The notes beneath the pieces are model-generated. The model did not search any database. It saw nothing but the letters and a program-made list of their open reading frames with translations, and was not told the origin of the DNA. Shown one piece after another: positions 1 to 7,798 of a stretch of DNA of 64,000 nt; position 1 is the stretch's first letter, and every line of letters starts with the position of its first letter. A program made the translations under genes and the position numbers. The stretch covers positions 3,176 to 67,175 of the forward strand of contig JAOZVV010000046.1 of assembly GCA_025869365.1 (NCBI GenBank). Direction: 5' to 3'. Origin of the DNA: Pseudonocardia sp. (GTDB taxonomy: Bacteria; Actinomycetota; Actinomycetes; Mycobacteriales; Pseudonocardiaceae).

Positions 1-55
1 CAGCCGGCCCGCGGACCCCTGCCGGGGGCGTGCGCCGCCGGGTGGTGACGTTGGC

Positions 56-90
56 GTGGCTCGCGCGGGGTTGCGTGGCGCGCGAGCCAC
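56..90. terminator. GC-rich hairpin after the ABC substrate-binding gene
   Basis: A perfect 12-bp stem (56-67 with 79-90, GTGGCTCGCGCG and its complement) closes an 11-nt loop. It lies 34 bp beyond the stop of the minus-strand lipoprotein gene and probably terminates that operon. There is no U-tract, as is usual for actinobacterial hairpin terminators. I see no gene in bases 1-123. Confidence 0.6.
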
Positions 91-123
91 ACAAGCGTCG
101 GGGAGGGAGGCGGGGGAGGCCGT

Positions 124-1305
124 CTACTGCACCGGCAGCCCGATGCTCTGGTCGATGAACTGGTTGGTCACCAGGTCCGCGGCCTTGAGCCCGTCCTTCA
201 CCGGCGTGCCCTGTCCGGCGAAGATCGGGGTGTCGATGTCGATCGTCCTCTGCACCCGGTCCAGGTCGAAGTCGCCGATGTAGGCGTTGGACCCGTTGCT
301 GATGATCCCGAGGTCGCGCTGCGCCTTCACCGAGTAGTCCGCGACGCCCTGGGAGTACACCCAGCCCGTGTCGAACTGCGTGACCAGGTCCAGGATCAGC
401 GAGTTCACCTTCGCCGGGTTCGCCATGTAGTCCACCTGGGCCTTCTGCAGCACCGGCACCAGCTCGGTGAAGCAGGTGGTCAGCTCCGGCAGCGCGGCGG
501 TCCGGGCGGCCAGCACCGACTGGTAGTAGGGGTATCCCGCGTCGTTGACCAGCTGGTACCTGACCGGCTTGCCCCAGGCCGAGACCTCGTTCTGGTAGAT
601 GTAGGGCTCGGCGGTGGCGAAGCCCTGTTGGGCGTCCTTGCCGGCGGCCGCGACGAAGCTCGCCGGGGTGCCGTCGTAGCTGCCGTCGACCTCCGCCTTG
701 TCCAGCACGCCGGCACCGGTGAAGTAGTCCATGTACGCCGAGCCGTCGAAGAAGCGGACCTTCGCGTCCTTGGCCTTCAGCTGCGCGATCGTCGTGACGT
801 CCGGGTAGGTCGCCGGGTCCCACATGATCATGAGCGGGGACTTCTCGAGCGGGGCCATGATCCCCGTGGTCGGCTGGGTCGAGGAGAGGCGCGCGGCCTC
901 GTCCGTCTGCACGTAGCCGAGGGTGATCGAGGGATCCTGGTAGAGCTGCGAGGTCACGGTCTGGAAGCCGATGGCCGGGCCGCCGGAGCGGACCTCCAGG
1001 TTGACGCCGGTGAAGGCGCCGGCCGAGTCGACCAGCGGACCGGAGACACGCTTCTTGCCGGCATCGATCCGCGGGTCGCTGCCGAGCATCTGGTAGAGCC
1101 CGCCGTGCTCGGACTCGGGGTTCCAGTCCGTCTGGATGACGACCGTGTCCGGGCAGCCGGCGGCCTTCAGGTCGGTGGCGCCGATCGCGCCGGTCGCGGT
1201 GGCGCCGGACGACGGGCCACTGTCCGAGCCGCTGCTGCAGCCGGCCACGGCCGCGGCGGCACAGAGCCCGGCGGCGGCGAGGGCGAGGGAACGGGAGGCA
1301 CGCAC
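124..1305 (-). CDS. ABC transporter substrate-binding lipoprotein (NMT1/THI5-SsuA type)
   Basis: A 393-residue extracytoplasmic solute receptor, probably anchored in the membrane by a lipid. The N-terminus is a lipoprotein signal: two Arg, a hydrophobic stretch, then AVAGC with the lipidated Cys at residue 23, followed by a Ser/Gly linker. A segment near residue 60 (QTDWNPESEHGG) is typical of the NMT1/THI5-like periplasmic proteins that bind pyrimidines, sulfonates or aromatic carboxylates. The GTG start follows a good ribosome site (AAGGAG, 1310-1315). It is the last gene of an ATPase-permease-receptor set and lies downstream of an amidohydrolase and an MTHFR-like gene, so the ligand is probably their substrate. 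The ligand itself cannot be named. Confidence 0.85.
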   Translation of the reverse strand: MRASRSLALAAAGLCAAAAVAGCSSGSDSGPSSGATATGAIGATDLKAAGCPDTVVIQTDWNPESEHGGLYQMLGSDPRIDAGKKRVSGPLVDSAGAFTGVNLEVRSGGPAIGFQTVTSQLYQDPSITLGYVQTDEAARLSSTQPTTGIMAPLEKSPLMIMWDPATYPDVTTIAQLKAKDAKVRFFDGSAYMDYFTGAGVLDKAEVDGSYDGTPASFVAAAGKDAQQGFATAEPYIYQNEVSAWGKPVRYQLVNDAGYPYYQSVLAARTAALPELTTCFTELVPVLQKAQVDYMANPAKVNSLILDLVTQFDTGWVYSQGVADYSVKAQRDLGIISNGSNAYIGDFDLDRVQRTIDIDTPIFAGQGTPVKDGLKAADLVTNQFIDQSIGLPVQ

Positions 1306-1381
1306 GTGAGATCTCCTTCGGGGTGGAGCGGAACGCCGCGGGCCCCGTCCCGGGCGGACGGGGTGGTGGAGGGGGAGGGAC

Positions 1382-2248
1382 CTAGCCGGCCTTCGAGGTG
1401 TCGTACCAGCGGCCGACGACGCGGTTGGCCAGCCAGCCGAAGAAGGTGAACACGGCGATGCCGAACAGCGAGGCGATGATGATCGCCAGGAACAGCTCGG
1501 GGGACTGCAGCCGGGCCCGGTAGTTGTCGATCAGGATGCCGAGGCCGGGATCGCCCTGCTTGAAGAACAGGTCGCCGACGATCGCGCCGATGACCGAGAG
1601 CCCCGCCGCGATCCGCAGGCCGGCGAAGATCGCCGGCATCGCCGCCGGGAACTCCAGCTTGCGCAGGGTGGTCCAGCGGCTCGCGCCGTGCAGGGCGAAC
1701 AGGTCCCGTTGCCCCTTGTCCACGGACTGCAGCCCGAACAGCGTGTTCGACACGATCGGGAACAGCGCGATGAGGACGCAGACGATCGTCCGGGACAGGA
1801 AGCCGAAGTCGAACCAGAAGCCGATCAGCGGGACCAGGGCGAGGATCGGGATGCACTGCAGGGCGACGGCGTAGGGGAACAGCGAGCGTTCGACCCACCG
1901 CGCCTGGCTCATCGCCACGGCCCACGCCATGCCGATGACGATGGCGATCGCGAGCCCGACGAATGCCACCCGAGCGGTGCGGCCGAGGGCCACGAGCATC
2001 CGCTCAAGCGTCGTCCGATCGAACAGCGCGTCGGTGACGACCAGGTCCGGGGGCGGCATGAGGAAGCGTCGCTGCTCGTCCAGGACCCCGTAGGTGATGG
2101 CGTACCAGAGCGCGACGAGCGCCACGAACACCAGCAACGGGGGGAGCCAGGACCGGAGCCGGATGCGGCGGCGTGGCCGGGCGGCGGGTGGTCCGGGCGC
2201 GACGATCTCGTCGGGGGCCGCCTCCGCCGGGCTGTCCGTGAGACTCAC
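1382..2248 (-). CDS. ABC transporter permease (SsuC/ThiX type)
   Basis: A 288-residue inner-membrane permease of the BPD_transp_1 family. A Pro/Arg-rich cytoplasmic N-terminus of about 30 residues is followed by about six hydrophobic segments. The EAA-type loop that docks the ATPase is visible around residues 190-215 (HGASRW ... FPAAMPAIFAGLRIA). The start codon overlaps the ATPase stop by 4 nt, so the two are translationally coupled. A 76-nt gap with its own ribosome site separates it from the receptor gene. Length and motif order match SsuC/TauC-like permeases. The substrate is not evident from the sequence. Confidence 0.87.
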   Translation of the reverse strand: MSLTDSPAEAAPDEIVAPGPPAARPRRRIRLRSWLPPLLVFVALVALWYAITYGVLDEQRRFLMPPPDLVVTDALFDRTTLERMLVALGRTARVAFVGLAIAIVIGMAWAVAMSQARWVERSLFPYAVALQCIPILALVPLIGFWFDFGFLSRTIVCVLIALFPIVSNTLFGLQSVDKGQRDLFALHGASRWTTLRKLEFPAAMPAIFAGLRIAAGLSVIGAIVGDLFFKQGDPGLGILIDNYRARLQSPELFLAIIIASLFGIAVFTFFGWLANRVVGRWYDTSKAG

Positions 2249-3006
2249 GAATGTCCCTCCCGCAGCGCACGGGAGACCTCGCCGGACAGCGCGGCGAACT
2301 CCGGGGTGAAGCGCAGGTCGGGGCTGCGCGGGTAGCCGAAGGGCACGTCGAAGGTCTGGACGACGCGGCCCGGCCGTCCGGACATGACGACGACCTCGGT
2401 CGACAGGTACACGGCCTCGCTCACGGAGTGGGTGATGAACAGGGCGCCGAAGCGCTGCGTGCTGAACAACCTGATCAGCTCGTCGTTCAGGCGCTCACGG
2501 GTGATCTCGTCCAGGGCGCCGAACGGCTCGTCGAACAGGAACAGGTCCGGCGCGAGGGTGAGCGAGCGGGCGAGCGAGACCCGCATCCTCATGCCGCCGG
2601 AGAGCTGGCGGGGCAGGTGCTTCTCGAACCCGGTGAGCCCGACGAGGTCGATCGCGTCCTTCGCGGCGGCCTTGCGGTCGTTCTTGGGGCGGCCCGAGAG
2701 CTCCGCGACCAGCTCGACGTTCTGCGCCACCGTGCGCCAGGGCAGCAGGGTCGCGTCCTGGAAGACGTAGCCGAGGTGCCGGGAGTCCACCGTCGAGGTC
2801 CCCGCGGTGTGGGGTTCGAGCCCGGAGGCGATGCGGAGCAGCGTGCTCTTCCCGCACCCGGAGGGGCCGACGACCGTGACGAAGTCCCCGCGGCGGACCT
2901 CCAGGTCCACGTGCTCGAGCGCGGTGGTGCCGTCGGGATAGGTCTTCGCGACGTCGACGAAGCTCAGCACCACCTCGCCCTGCCCCGGCGAGTCGCTGGT
3001 CGCCAT
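2245..3006 (-). CDS. ABC transporter ATP-binding protein (SsuB/TauB type)
   Basis: A 253-residue nucleotide-binding subunit. Walker A (GPSGCGKST), the LSGGM signature, Walker B (LFLFDEP) and a switch His (FITHS) are all present and in order, so it should hydrolyse ATP. I start it at the ATG at 3006, where an AG-rich site precedes MATSDSP; a longer in-frame start 13 codons upstream (3045) is possible. It is the first gene of the three-gene importer. The 166-nt gap upstream probably holds a promoter and contains a partial GTTC...GAA element resembling the azlC operators. Confidence 0.88.
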   Translation of the reverse strand: MATSDSPGQGEVVLSFVDVAKTYPDGTTALEHVDLEVRRGDFVTVVGPSGCGKSTLLRIASGLEPHTAGTSTVDSRHLGYVFQDATLLPWRTVAQNVELVAELSGRPKNDRKAAAKDAIDLVGLTGFEKHLPRQLSGGMRMRVSLARSLTLAPDLFLFDEPFGALDEITRERLNDELIRLFSTQRFGALFITHSVSEAVYLSTEVVVMSGRPGRVVQTFDVPFGYPRSPDLRFTPEFAALSGEVSRALREGHS

Positions 3007-3112
3007 CGTTCCGCTCTCCGCGTGTCCTGCCGTCCGGACCGGCATACGTGCTCACCTCGGGATCGGGGTCGTTGTCAGCGACCACCGTCATTCGCCGACG
3101 TTTCGACGATGT

Positions 3113-3126
3113 GTTCCGTGTGTGAA
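3113..3126. promoter_or_regulatory. possible operator half-matching the azlC-region inverted repeats
   Basis: TGTTCCGTGTGTGAAG at 3112-3127 resembles the middle azlC-region site (TGTTCAGTGTAGGGAAC). It lies in the gap upstream of the importer genes. One copy with an imperfect right arm is weak evidence, but it would extend control by the XRE-cupin regulator to the transporter. Confidence 0.3.
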
Positions 3127-3172
3127 GCCTGGCCGTGCCACGGGCACGGATCGGTCTCGGCCCGGACATATG

Positions 3173-4402
3173 TCACGGAGCGTGCAACTCCGGGAACTCC
3201 TGTGTCACCACCGTCCGGGCGACGACGCGGCCGCGGTGCACCACGACGCGACCGGTCGCCGAACCGGAGACGGCGTCGTCGAACGTCTCCGCACGCAGCG
3301 CCAGGAGCTCGGCCGGAGCGCCCCGGACCAGGGCGGGAGCCGGCAGGCCGAGACAGGCGCGGGCCCCGGTCCCGACCGCGGCCCACGCCTCGGAGCTGCT
3401 CAGGTGCCCGGAGGTGACCATGAGCGACGCGGCCTCGGTCGGGTCCGCACGGCCCATCGGGTTGAAGGGGTCCCGGAGGTTGTCCCCGCCGGCGCCGAGG
3501 GTCGCGCCCGCGTCGAGCAGCGTGCGCGCGGCGGTGAGCCCGCGGGGTGTGGCGACCGGGACGTCCCGGCCCTGCAGGAACAGGTTCGTCTGCGGCAGCG
3601 CGACGACGCCGACGCCCGCCTCCGCGACCGCCTGCGCGGTCTTCCGCGCCACGGACAGCTCCTGCACGCCCAGGCTCACGCAGTGGCTGGCCGTCGCGCC
3701 GAGGTCGAACCCGGTGTCCGACACGCGCCCGGCCAGCGTGGACAGGCCCCGGGACGTCGGGTCCAGGGTCTCGTCGGTGTGCAGGTCCAGCGGCAGGCCG
3801 TGGCGCTGCGCGGCGTCCCACGAGAAGTCGAAGCCGGCGTCGCGGTCCGCCCACATGTGCGGAGCCCCGCCCACCAGGTCCACGCCCAGCTCCACCGCCT
3901 CGGCGAGCAGCCGCTGCAGCCGCCCGGTCTCCTCCGGCGTCGCGGGCCGCCCGCACAGGGCGACGACCTGCACGTCCATCCGCCCACGCAGCGCGTCGCG
4001 CACCTCCACCAGGGCCCGGACGTGCCGGACGCCGGCGTGCTCGCCCAGGTCCGCGTGCGTGCGGACGGCCGTGGCCCCGGCGGCGAGGTAGCGCAGTGCC
4101 GCGCGGGTGGCCCGGTCCACGAGGTCCGCGTGGGTGAACTCCGCGGCGATGCGCTGGATCACCGTGACGGCACCGGCGAGGTCACCGGTGGGGTTGACGG
4201 CCCGGTCCGACGTCAGGGACTTGTCCAGGTGGGCGTGCGGCTCGGCCGGGGCGGGCAGCAGCAGGAACCCGGTGAGGTCCTCCACGGCCTCGCCCGGTCC
4301 CGCCGCCAGCTCCGGGGCGACGTCGGCGACGAGCCCGGATCCCGGGTCGACCCGGACGTCCACCCGGGCGCCGCCCTCGTCCAGCGCGCCGTGCAGCAGC
4401 AT
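3173..4402 (-). CDS. amidohydrolase, cytosine-deaminase-like
   Basis: A 409-residue metal-dependent hydrolase of the amidohydrolase superfamily. It shows the metal and catalytic motifs of the cytosine deaminase branch in order: HAHLDK near residue 60, HTDE, SHC, and GGDN with the late Asp. The family deaminates or hydrolyses N-heterocycles such as cytosine, isoguanine, creatinine or hydantoin-like rings. The start is the ATG in TGATG, overlapping the upstream MTHFR-like stop by one base behind a strong GGAGGAGG site. Coupling to the MTHFR-like gene, and the importer downstream, suggest degradation of an imported nitrogen ring compound, perhaps an N-methylated one. That last step is inference. 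Confidence 0.82.
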   Translation of the reverse strand: MLLHGALDEGGARVDVRVDPGSGLVADVAPELAAGPGEAVEDLTGFLLLPAPAEPHAHLDKSLTSDRAVNPTGDLAGAVTVIQRIAAEFTHADLVDRATRAALRYLAAGATAVRTHADLGEHAGVRHVRALVEVRDALRGRMDVQVVALCGRPATPEETGRLQRLLAEAVELGVDLVGGAPHMWADRDAGFDFSWDAAQRHGLPLDLHTDETLDPTSRGLSTLAGRVSDTGFDLGATASHCVSLGVQELSVARKTAQAVAEAGVGVVALPQTNLFLQGRDVPVATPRGLTAARTLLDAGATLGAGGDNLRDPFNPMGRADPTEAASLMVTSGHLSSSEAWAAVGTGARACLGLPAPALVRGAPAELLALRAETFDDAVSGSATGRVVVHRGRVVARTVVTQEFPELHAP

Positions 4403-5415
4403 CAGGTTCCTCCTCCGAGCTCGCGGCCGATCGTCGCGAGTGCGCGGGCCGTCGTGAGTTCCTCGCCCGGGACGGGCACGCCGGACAGGTCGACGCCGCG
4501 CACCCCCGGGAGGTGCAGCAGGGCGCTGCCGAGCGAGACGGCCGCGGCGACCCCCGCGGCGGCCGGGTCCCGGGCGTCCACGATGTCCTGCAGGTAGCCG
4601 GGCGGCGCCGCGAACCCGCTGAACGCCGAGATCAGCTCGGCGGAGCGCCGGTCCAGCACCACCGGGAGGCAGGCGACGAACGGGACGTCCGGGAGACCGG
4701 CGGCCCGCAGCAGCTCGCGGGTCTCGGCCACGAAGTCCGCGACGGGGCCGGCGCCGCCGCAGTGGTCCACGACGGCGACGTCCGCCCCGGCGCGCACCTT
4801 CTCCACCAGCCGCGCGGGCCGGCGCTCCCGGGGCGGCCCGGCGGGCGCCTCGGCGACCGAGACCGGGACACCCGTGGCCCGGGCCAGCGCGGCGAGCCGC
4901 GTCGAGTCCAGGTCGAAGACCGGCGCGGCGTCCGGCCGGTCCCCGAGGGCGGTGTGGTCCCCGGTGACGCAGTGGACGGCGGCGACGCCCACGTCCGCCA
5001 GGGCGGCGAGCTCGCCCTCCAGCGCGACGCGGTTGCGGTCCCGGCAGTTCAGGCCCACGCAGGGGGCGAGCCCGGCGTCGCGCAGGAGCAGTGCGCGGTA
5101 CGCCGGCGGGAACTGGACGCGCGCGCCGCCGTGGTCCCCGGTGAGTCCGGCGTCGACGGACCCCGCGAGCAGGGAGGCGATGTGCCGCAACGCCTCCCGG
5201 TCCATCGGGGGCGCCGGCACGTCCGCGATCACGGCGCCGCCGCGGGCGAGGGGCGCGGGGATGCGCAGCCGCGGGTCGACGGGGCCGGACCAGGCGACGG
5301 GCGCGGCGGTGACCCACGGGCACGGGAGCGGCCCGACCTCGCACCCGCCGTCCGACCGCACCCCGCCGCACGGCCCGTTGACCATGTGCTTGGGGCACGC
5401 CCCGCCGGGATCCAT
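4402..5415 (-). CDS. methylenetetrahydrofolate reductase-like protein with N-terminal MTHFR_C Cys motif
   Basis: 337 residues. The first 34 hold four Cys (7, 16, 25, 32) in CPKHMVNGPCGG...CEV...CPW, the signature of the MTHFR C-terminal (MetV-like) domain, which normally sits at the other end or in a separate subunit. The rest is a MetF-like TIM barrel with the hallmark NCRDRNR ... VTGDH (about residues 120-155). MTHFR interconverts methylene- and methyl-tetrahydrofolate. Here a dedicated one-carbon role beside an amidohydrolase and importer is more likely than methionine synthesis. It overlaps the downstream amidohydrolase by one base and follows the XRE-cupin gene by 42 nt. It could also be a catabolic demethylation partner; the reaction is not proven. 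Confidence 0.75.
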   Translation of the reverse strand: MDPGGACPKHMVNGPCGGVRSDGGCEVGPLPCPWVTAAPVAWSGPVDPRLRIPAPLARGGAVIADVPAPPMDREALRHIASLLAGSVDAGLTGDHGGARVQFPPAYRALLLRDAGLAPCVGLNCRDRNRVALEGELAALADVGVAAVHCVTGDHTALGDRPDAAPVFDLDSTRLAALARATGVPVSVAEAPAGPPRERRPARLVEKVRAGADVAVVDHCGGAGPVADFVAETRELLRAAGLPDVPFVACLPVVLDRRSAELISAFSGFAAPPGYLQDIVDARDPAAAGVAAAVSLGSALLHLPGVRGVDLSGVPVPGEELTTARALATIGRELGGGT

Positions 5416-5457
5416 GGCGCCATCCTCACCGGCCGGTGTTGCCGTCGTGTGTCGCGG

Positions 5458-6012
5458 CTACCGGTACTCCATCAGCAGGACCGCGGTGGTGCCCGGCTCG
5501 AGGGCGCGGTAGCTGTGGGACCGGTCGCCGGGGAAGTACGCGTAGTCCCCGGGCCCGAGCTCGACCTCCTCACCCGTCGGCCCGCAGAGCCAGCGCCCGG
5601 CGGTGACGAGCAGGTGCTCGCCCGTGCCGGGGATGTGCGGCTCCGCGGTCCGGGCGGGTCCGGGCTCGGCGGTGATCACGTGCAGGTCCCGGCGGACGCC
5701 GGGCGGGCTCGCGGCCAGCAGCGTGCCGGTGAAGGGGGAGTGCTCGGACGGGATGGCGACGTGCTCGGCCGCCCGGACGACCCGCACCCCGTCGTCCGGG
5801 GGGTCGACGAGCCGGCTGAACGGCACGTCCAGCACCACCGCGATCGCCCACAGCGTCTCGACGCTCGGGTTGCCGGCCCCGGCCTCCAGCTGCGACAGCG
5901 TGGACTTGGCGATGCCGGCGCGGCGCGCGAGCTCGCCGAGGGACAGGCTCATCCGCTCCCGTTCGCGGCGCACGGCGGCGGCGATGATCGCCAGGGGTTT
6001 CGTTCGGTCCAT
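5458..6012 (-). CDS. XRE-family regulator with C-terminal cupin
   Basis: 184 residues. An N-terminal helix-turn-helix of Cro/CI type (LGELARRAGIAKSTLSQLEAG, about residues 25-45) is followed by a cupin-2 sensor domain (about 95-184, with EVELGPGDYAYFPG and SHSYRAL). Such proteins sense a small metabolite in the cupin barrel. It is the promoter-proximal gene of the minus-strand catabolic unit and diverges from azlCD. Three GTTC/GAAC inverted repeats in the shared intergenic region are its likely operators, allowing it to control itself, the catabolic genes and the exporter. Confidence 0.85.
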   Translation of the reverse strand: MDRTKPLAIIAAAVRRERERMSLSLGELARRAGIAKSTLSQLEAGAGNPSVETLWAIAVVLDVPFSRLVDPPDDGVRVVRAAEHVAIPSEHSPFTGTLLAASPPGVRRDLHVITAEPGPARTAEPHIPGTGEHLLVTAGRWLCGPTGEEVELGPGDYAYFPGDRSHSYRALEPGTTAVLLMEYR

Positions 6013-6021
6013 CGGTCCTCG

Positions 6022-6087
6022 TGTTCGGCTTGACGAACGGCGTCGATGTGTTCAGTGTAGGGAACCATGTGTTCGGTACAGCGAACG
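6022..6087. promoter_or_regulatory. three inverted repeats between the XRE-cupin gene and azlC
   Basis: GTTCG-N6-CGAAC occurs at 6023-6038 and again at 6071-6086; a looser GTTC-N8-GAAC lies between them at 6050-6065. The outer two share TGTTCGG...CGAACG. The centres are 27 and 21 bp apart, close to whole helical turns. The third copy covers the first codons of the proposed azlC start. The position between divergent genes points to binding sites for the XRE-cupin protein. Confidence 0.65.
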
Positions 6088-6753
6088 ATACGGTCCCTCG
6101 ATCGCGGCGACCTGCGGGACGCGCTGGCCCTCGCTGCGGCGATCACCGTCGTGGGGATGTCGTTCGGGGCCCTGGCGGCTGCGGCCGGGGTGCCGTTCGG
6201 ACTCGCGGTCGCGATGTCGGTGCTGGTGTTCGCGGGCGGCTCGCAGTTCCTGGCCGTCGCGGTCGTCGCGGCGGGCGGCGCCCCGCTGGCGGCCGTGGCG
6301 GCCGGCCTGCTGCTCAACGTCCGGCACCTGCCGTTCGGCCTGGCGGTCGGCGAGAACGCGGGGCGGTCCTGGCCGGCGCGGTTGCTGGGCGCCCACATCA
6401 TGATCGACGAGGTCGTCGCCTTCTCCCGGGCGCGGCCACCGGAACGCGCGGGTCTCGCCTACCGGCTGTGCGGGATCCTGCTCTTCACGGGCTGGAACGT
6501 CGGTACCGTCGTCGGGCTCGTCGCGGGGGCGGCGGTCCCGGACCCGGACGCGTTCGGCGTCGACGCGGCGTTCCCGGCGGCACTCCTGGCGCTGCTCCTG
6601 CCGTCGCTGCGGGGGGCCGACGCCAAGCGGGTCGGCCTGGCCGCCGCGGTGCTCGCGCTCGCGGCCACCCCGTTCCTGCCACCGGGGCTGCCCGTCCTCG
6701 TCGCGCTCGGCGGCCTCGTGCTCGCCGGCCGTCCCGCCCGCGGATCGGGGTGA
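6067..6753 (+). CDS. azlC: AzlC family branched-chain amino acid exporter, large subunit
   Basis: A 228-residue membrane protein of the AzlC family, which with AzlD exports branched-chain amino acids or related compounds. It has the AzlC N-terminal core (GMSFGALAAAAGVPF ... FAGGSQF) and about five to six hydrophobic segments. azlD follows 7 nt later. The ATG at 6067 is chosen because later in-frame starts would remove the first membrane segment; AGGGA lies only 3 nt upstream, so initiation is not textbook. The operator overlapping the first codons implies repression from the divergent regulator. Why an exporter pairs with an N-heterocycle catabolic unit is unclear. Confidence 0.82.
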   Translation: MCSVQRTIRSLDRGDLRDALALAAAITVVGMSFGALAAAAGVPFGLAVAMSVLVFAGGSQFLAVAVVAAGGAPLAAVAAGLLLNVRHLPFGLAVGENAGRSWPARLLGAHIMIDEVVAFSRARPPERAGLAYRLCGILLFTGWNVGTVVGLVAGAAVPDPDAFGVDAAFPAALLALLLPSLRGADAKRVGLAAAVLALAATPFLPPGLPVLVALGGLVLAGRPARGSG

Positions 6754-6760
6754 GCGGGCG

Positions 6761-7069
6761 ATGACCTGGACCGCCGTCCTCGTGCTCGCGGGCGGGACCT
6801 ATCTCCTGCGTCTCACCGGGATCCTGCTCCGGGGCCGGGTGACGATGCCGGAACGTCTCGAGCGCCTCGTCGACCTCGGCGCCACCGCACTGCTGGTCGG
6901 CCTGGTCGCCGCCGCGGCGCTCACCGAGGCGGGCGGATTCTCGGGCTGGGCGCGTCCGGCCGGGGTGCTCGTCGGGGGGCTGGCGGCGTGGCGGAAGGTG
7001 TCGTTCGTGCTGGTCGTGGTCCTGGCCGCGGGCACCACCGCCCTCCTCCGCCTCGCCGGGATCCCCTGA
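6761..7069 (+). CDS. azlD: AzlD domain protein, small exporter subunit
   Basis: 102 residues, nearly all hydrophobic, with the AzlD pattern of an N-terminal helix (VLVLAGGTYLLRLTGIL), a short loop with an RLERLVDLG segment, and two or three further helices. AzlD is the obligatory partner of AzlC in the inner membrane. The ATG lies 7 nt after the azlC stop, so the two are co-transcribed and probably coupled. Length matches the family. There is no clear terminator before the repeat array that begins 70 nt downstream. Confidence 0.82.
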   Translation: MTWTAVLVLAGGTYLLRLTGILLRGRVTMPERLERLVDLGATALLVGLVAAAALTEAGGFSGWARPAGVLVGGLAAWRKVSFVLVVVLAAGTTALLRLAGIP

Positions 7070-7139
7070 CCTCCCACTCGCTCCGGCTCCCGCAGCCGGT
7101 GCACCGCGCCCCTCCCCGGGCGCCGCCCCGCCCCCCGGC

Positions 7140-7336
7140 GAGTCGCGCTTTGGGGCCGGGCGAGTCGCGTTCTGGGGCCGGGCGAGTCGCGCTTTGGGAC
7201 CGGGCGAGTCGCCCTCTCACTCCCCGCGAGTCGTGCTCTCAGGCCCGGAGAGTCGTGCTCTCAGGCCCCGCGAGTCGTGCTCTCAGGCCCCGCGAGTCGT
7301 GCTCTCAGGCCCGGCGAGTCGTGCTCTGGGGCCGGA
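7140..7336 (+). repeat. array of nine 22-bp GAGTCG repeats
   Basis: Nine units begin with GAGTC at 7140, 7162, 7184, 7206, 7228, 7250, 7272, 7294 and 7316: an exact 22-bp period. The consensus is GAGTCGYGCTYTSRGGCC plus four GC-rich bases. A degenerate tenth unit starts at 7337. Period 22 is not a multiple of three, so the array is not a coding repeat, and no unique spacers separate the units, so it is not CRISPR. Neighbouring units differ at one to several positions. Confidence 0.9.
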
Positions 7337-7661
7337 GAGTCCGAGTCCGGTCCTGCGAGTCAGGGTCCGTGCGAGTCGGTCTTGCCCGTAAGCGTGTCGG
7401 GGCGTCCGAGCCGCGCACGTCGGATGGTCGGATTCGGAACGTTCCGGAGCAGGCGCCCGACCTCGGTGGTGCGGCCGTCCCGACCGGCCCCGCGATCATG
7501 ATCGCTCCGAGCGCGTCGCCAGTGCTCCCGGGCCCGCGTCCCGGCGCCTGCCGGACGATCATCGAGCTGGTGATCCACACAAGGGAACCTGCTGGTCGTC
7601 GCGAGTGCGCAGGTCGCGCTCGAAGCGATCAACTCGAGGACGTCCTGACGCCGACCACGGC
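7337..7661. other. unique spacer between two opposing repeat arrays
   Basis: These 325 bp separate the two 22-bp arrays. Open frames exist on both strands but have no recognisable protein, no convincing ribosome site and no consistent third-position pattern. I regard the stretch as non-coding. Its only notable feature is its position between opposing arrays. Confidence 0.6.
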
Positions 7662-7798
7662 GACTCGCATGGCTCCAGATCCCGACTCGCATGGCTCCAG
7701 AGCGCGACTCGCGGGGTCCCAGAGCGCGACTCGCGGGGTCCCAGAGCGCGACTCGCGGGGGCTGAGAGCGCGACTCGCCCGGACCCGGAGCGCGACTC
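7662..7798 (-). repeat. array of seven 22-bp GAGTCG repeats, opposite orientation
   Basis: The complement (GACTC) begins at 7662, 7684, 7706, 7728, 7750, 7772 and 7794, again exactly 22 bp apart. Read on the minus strand, units match the consensus of the left array (for example GAGTCGCGCTCCGGGTCC at 7798-7781). The array ends about 36 bp before the likely promoter element of the following gene. Confidence 0.9.

Noticed and set aside
3007-3172. TPP riboswitch before the THI5-like transporter
   Set aside because: I could not find the conserved CUGAGA and ACCUGAUCUGG-type elements on the minus strand.
3173-5398. A single 741-residue fused protein
   Set aside because: The frame stays open across two genes, but its first part is an off-frame reading of the MTHFR-like gene. 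The amidohydrolase has its own strong ribosome site and ATG in TGATG.
6067-6120. Later azlC start
   Set aside because: The next in-frame GTG would delete most of the first membrane segment, so the ATG at 6067 is kept despite the overlapping operator.
7140-7798. CRISPR array
   Set aside because: The 22-bp units abut each other with no unique spacers, they diverge from unit to unit, and no cas gene is nearby.
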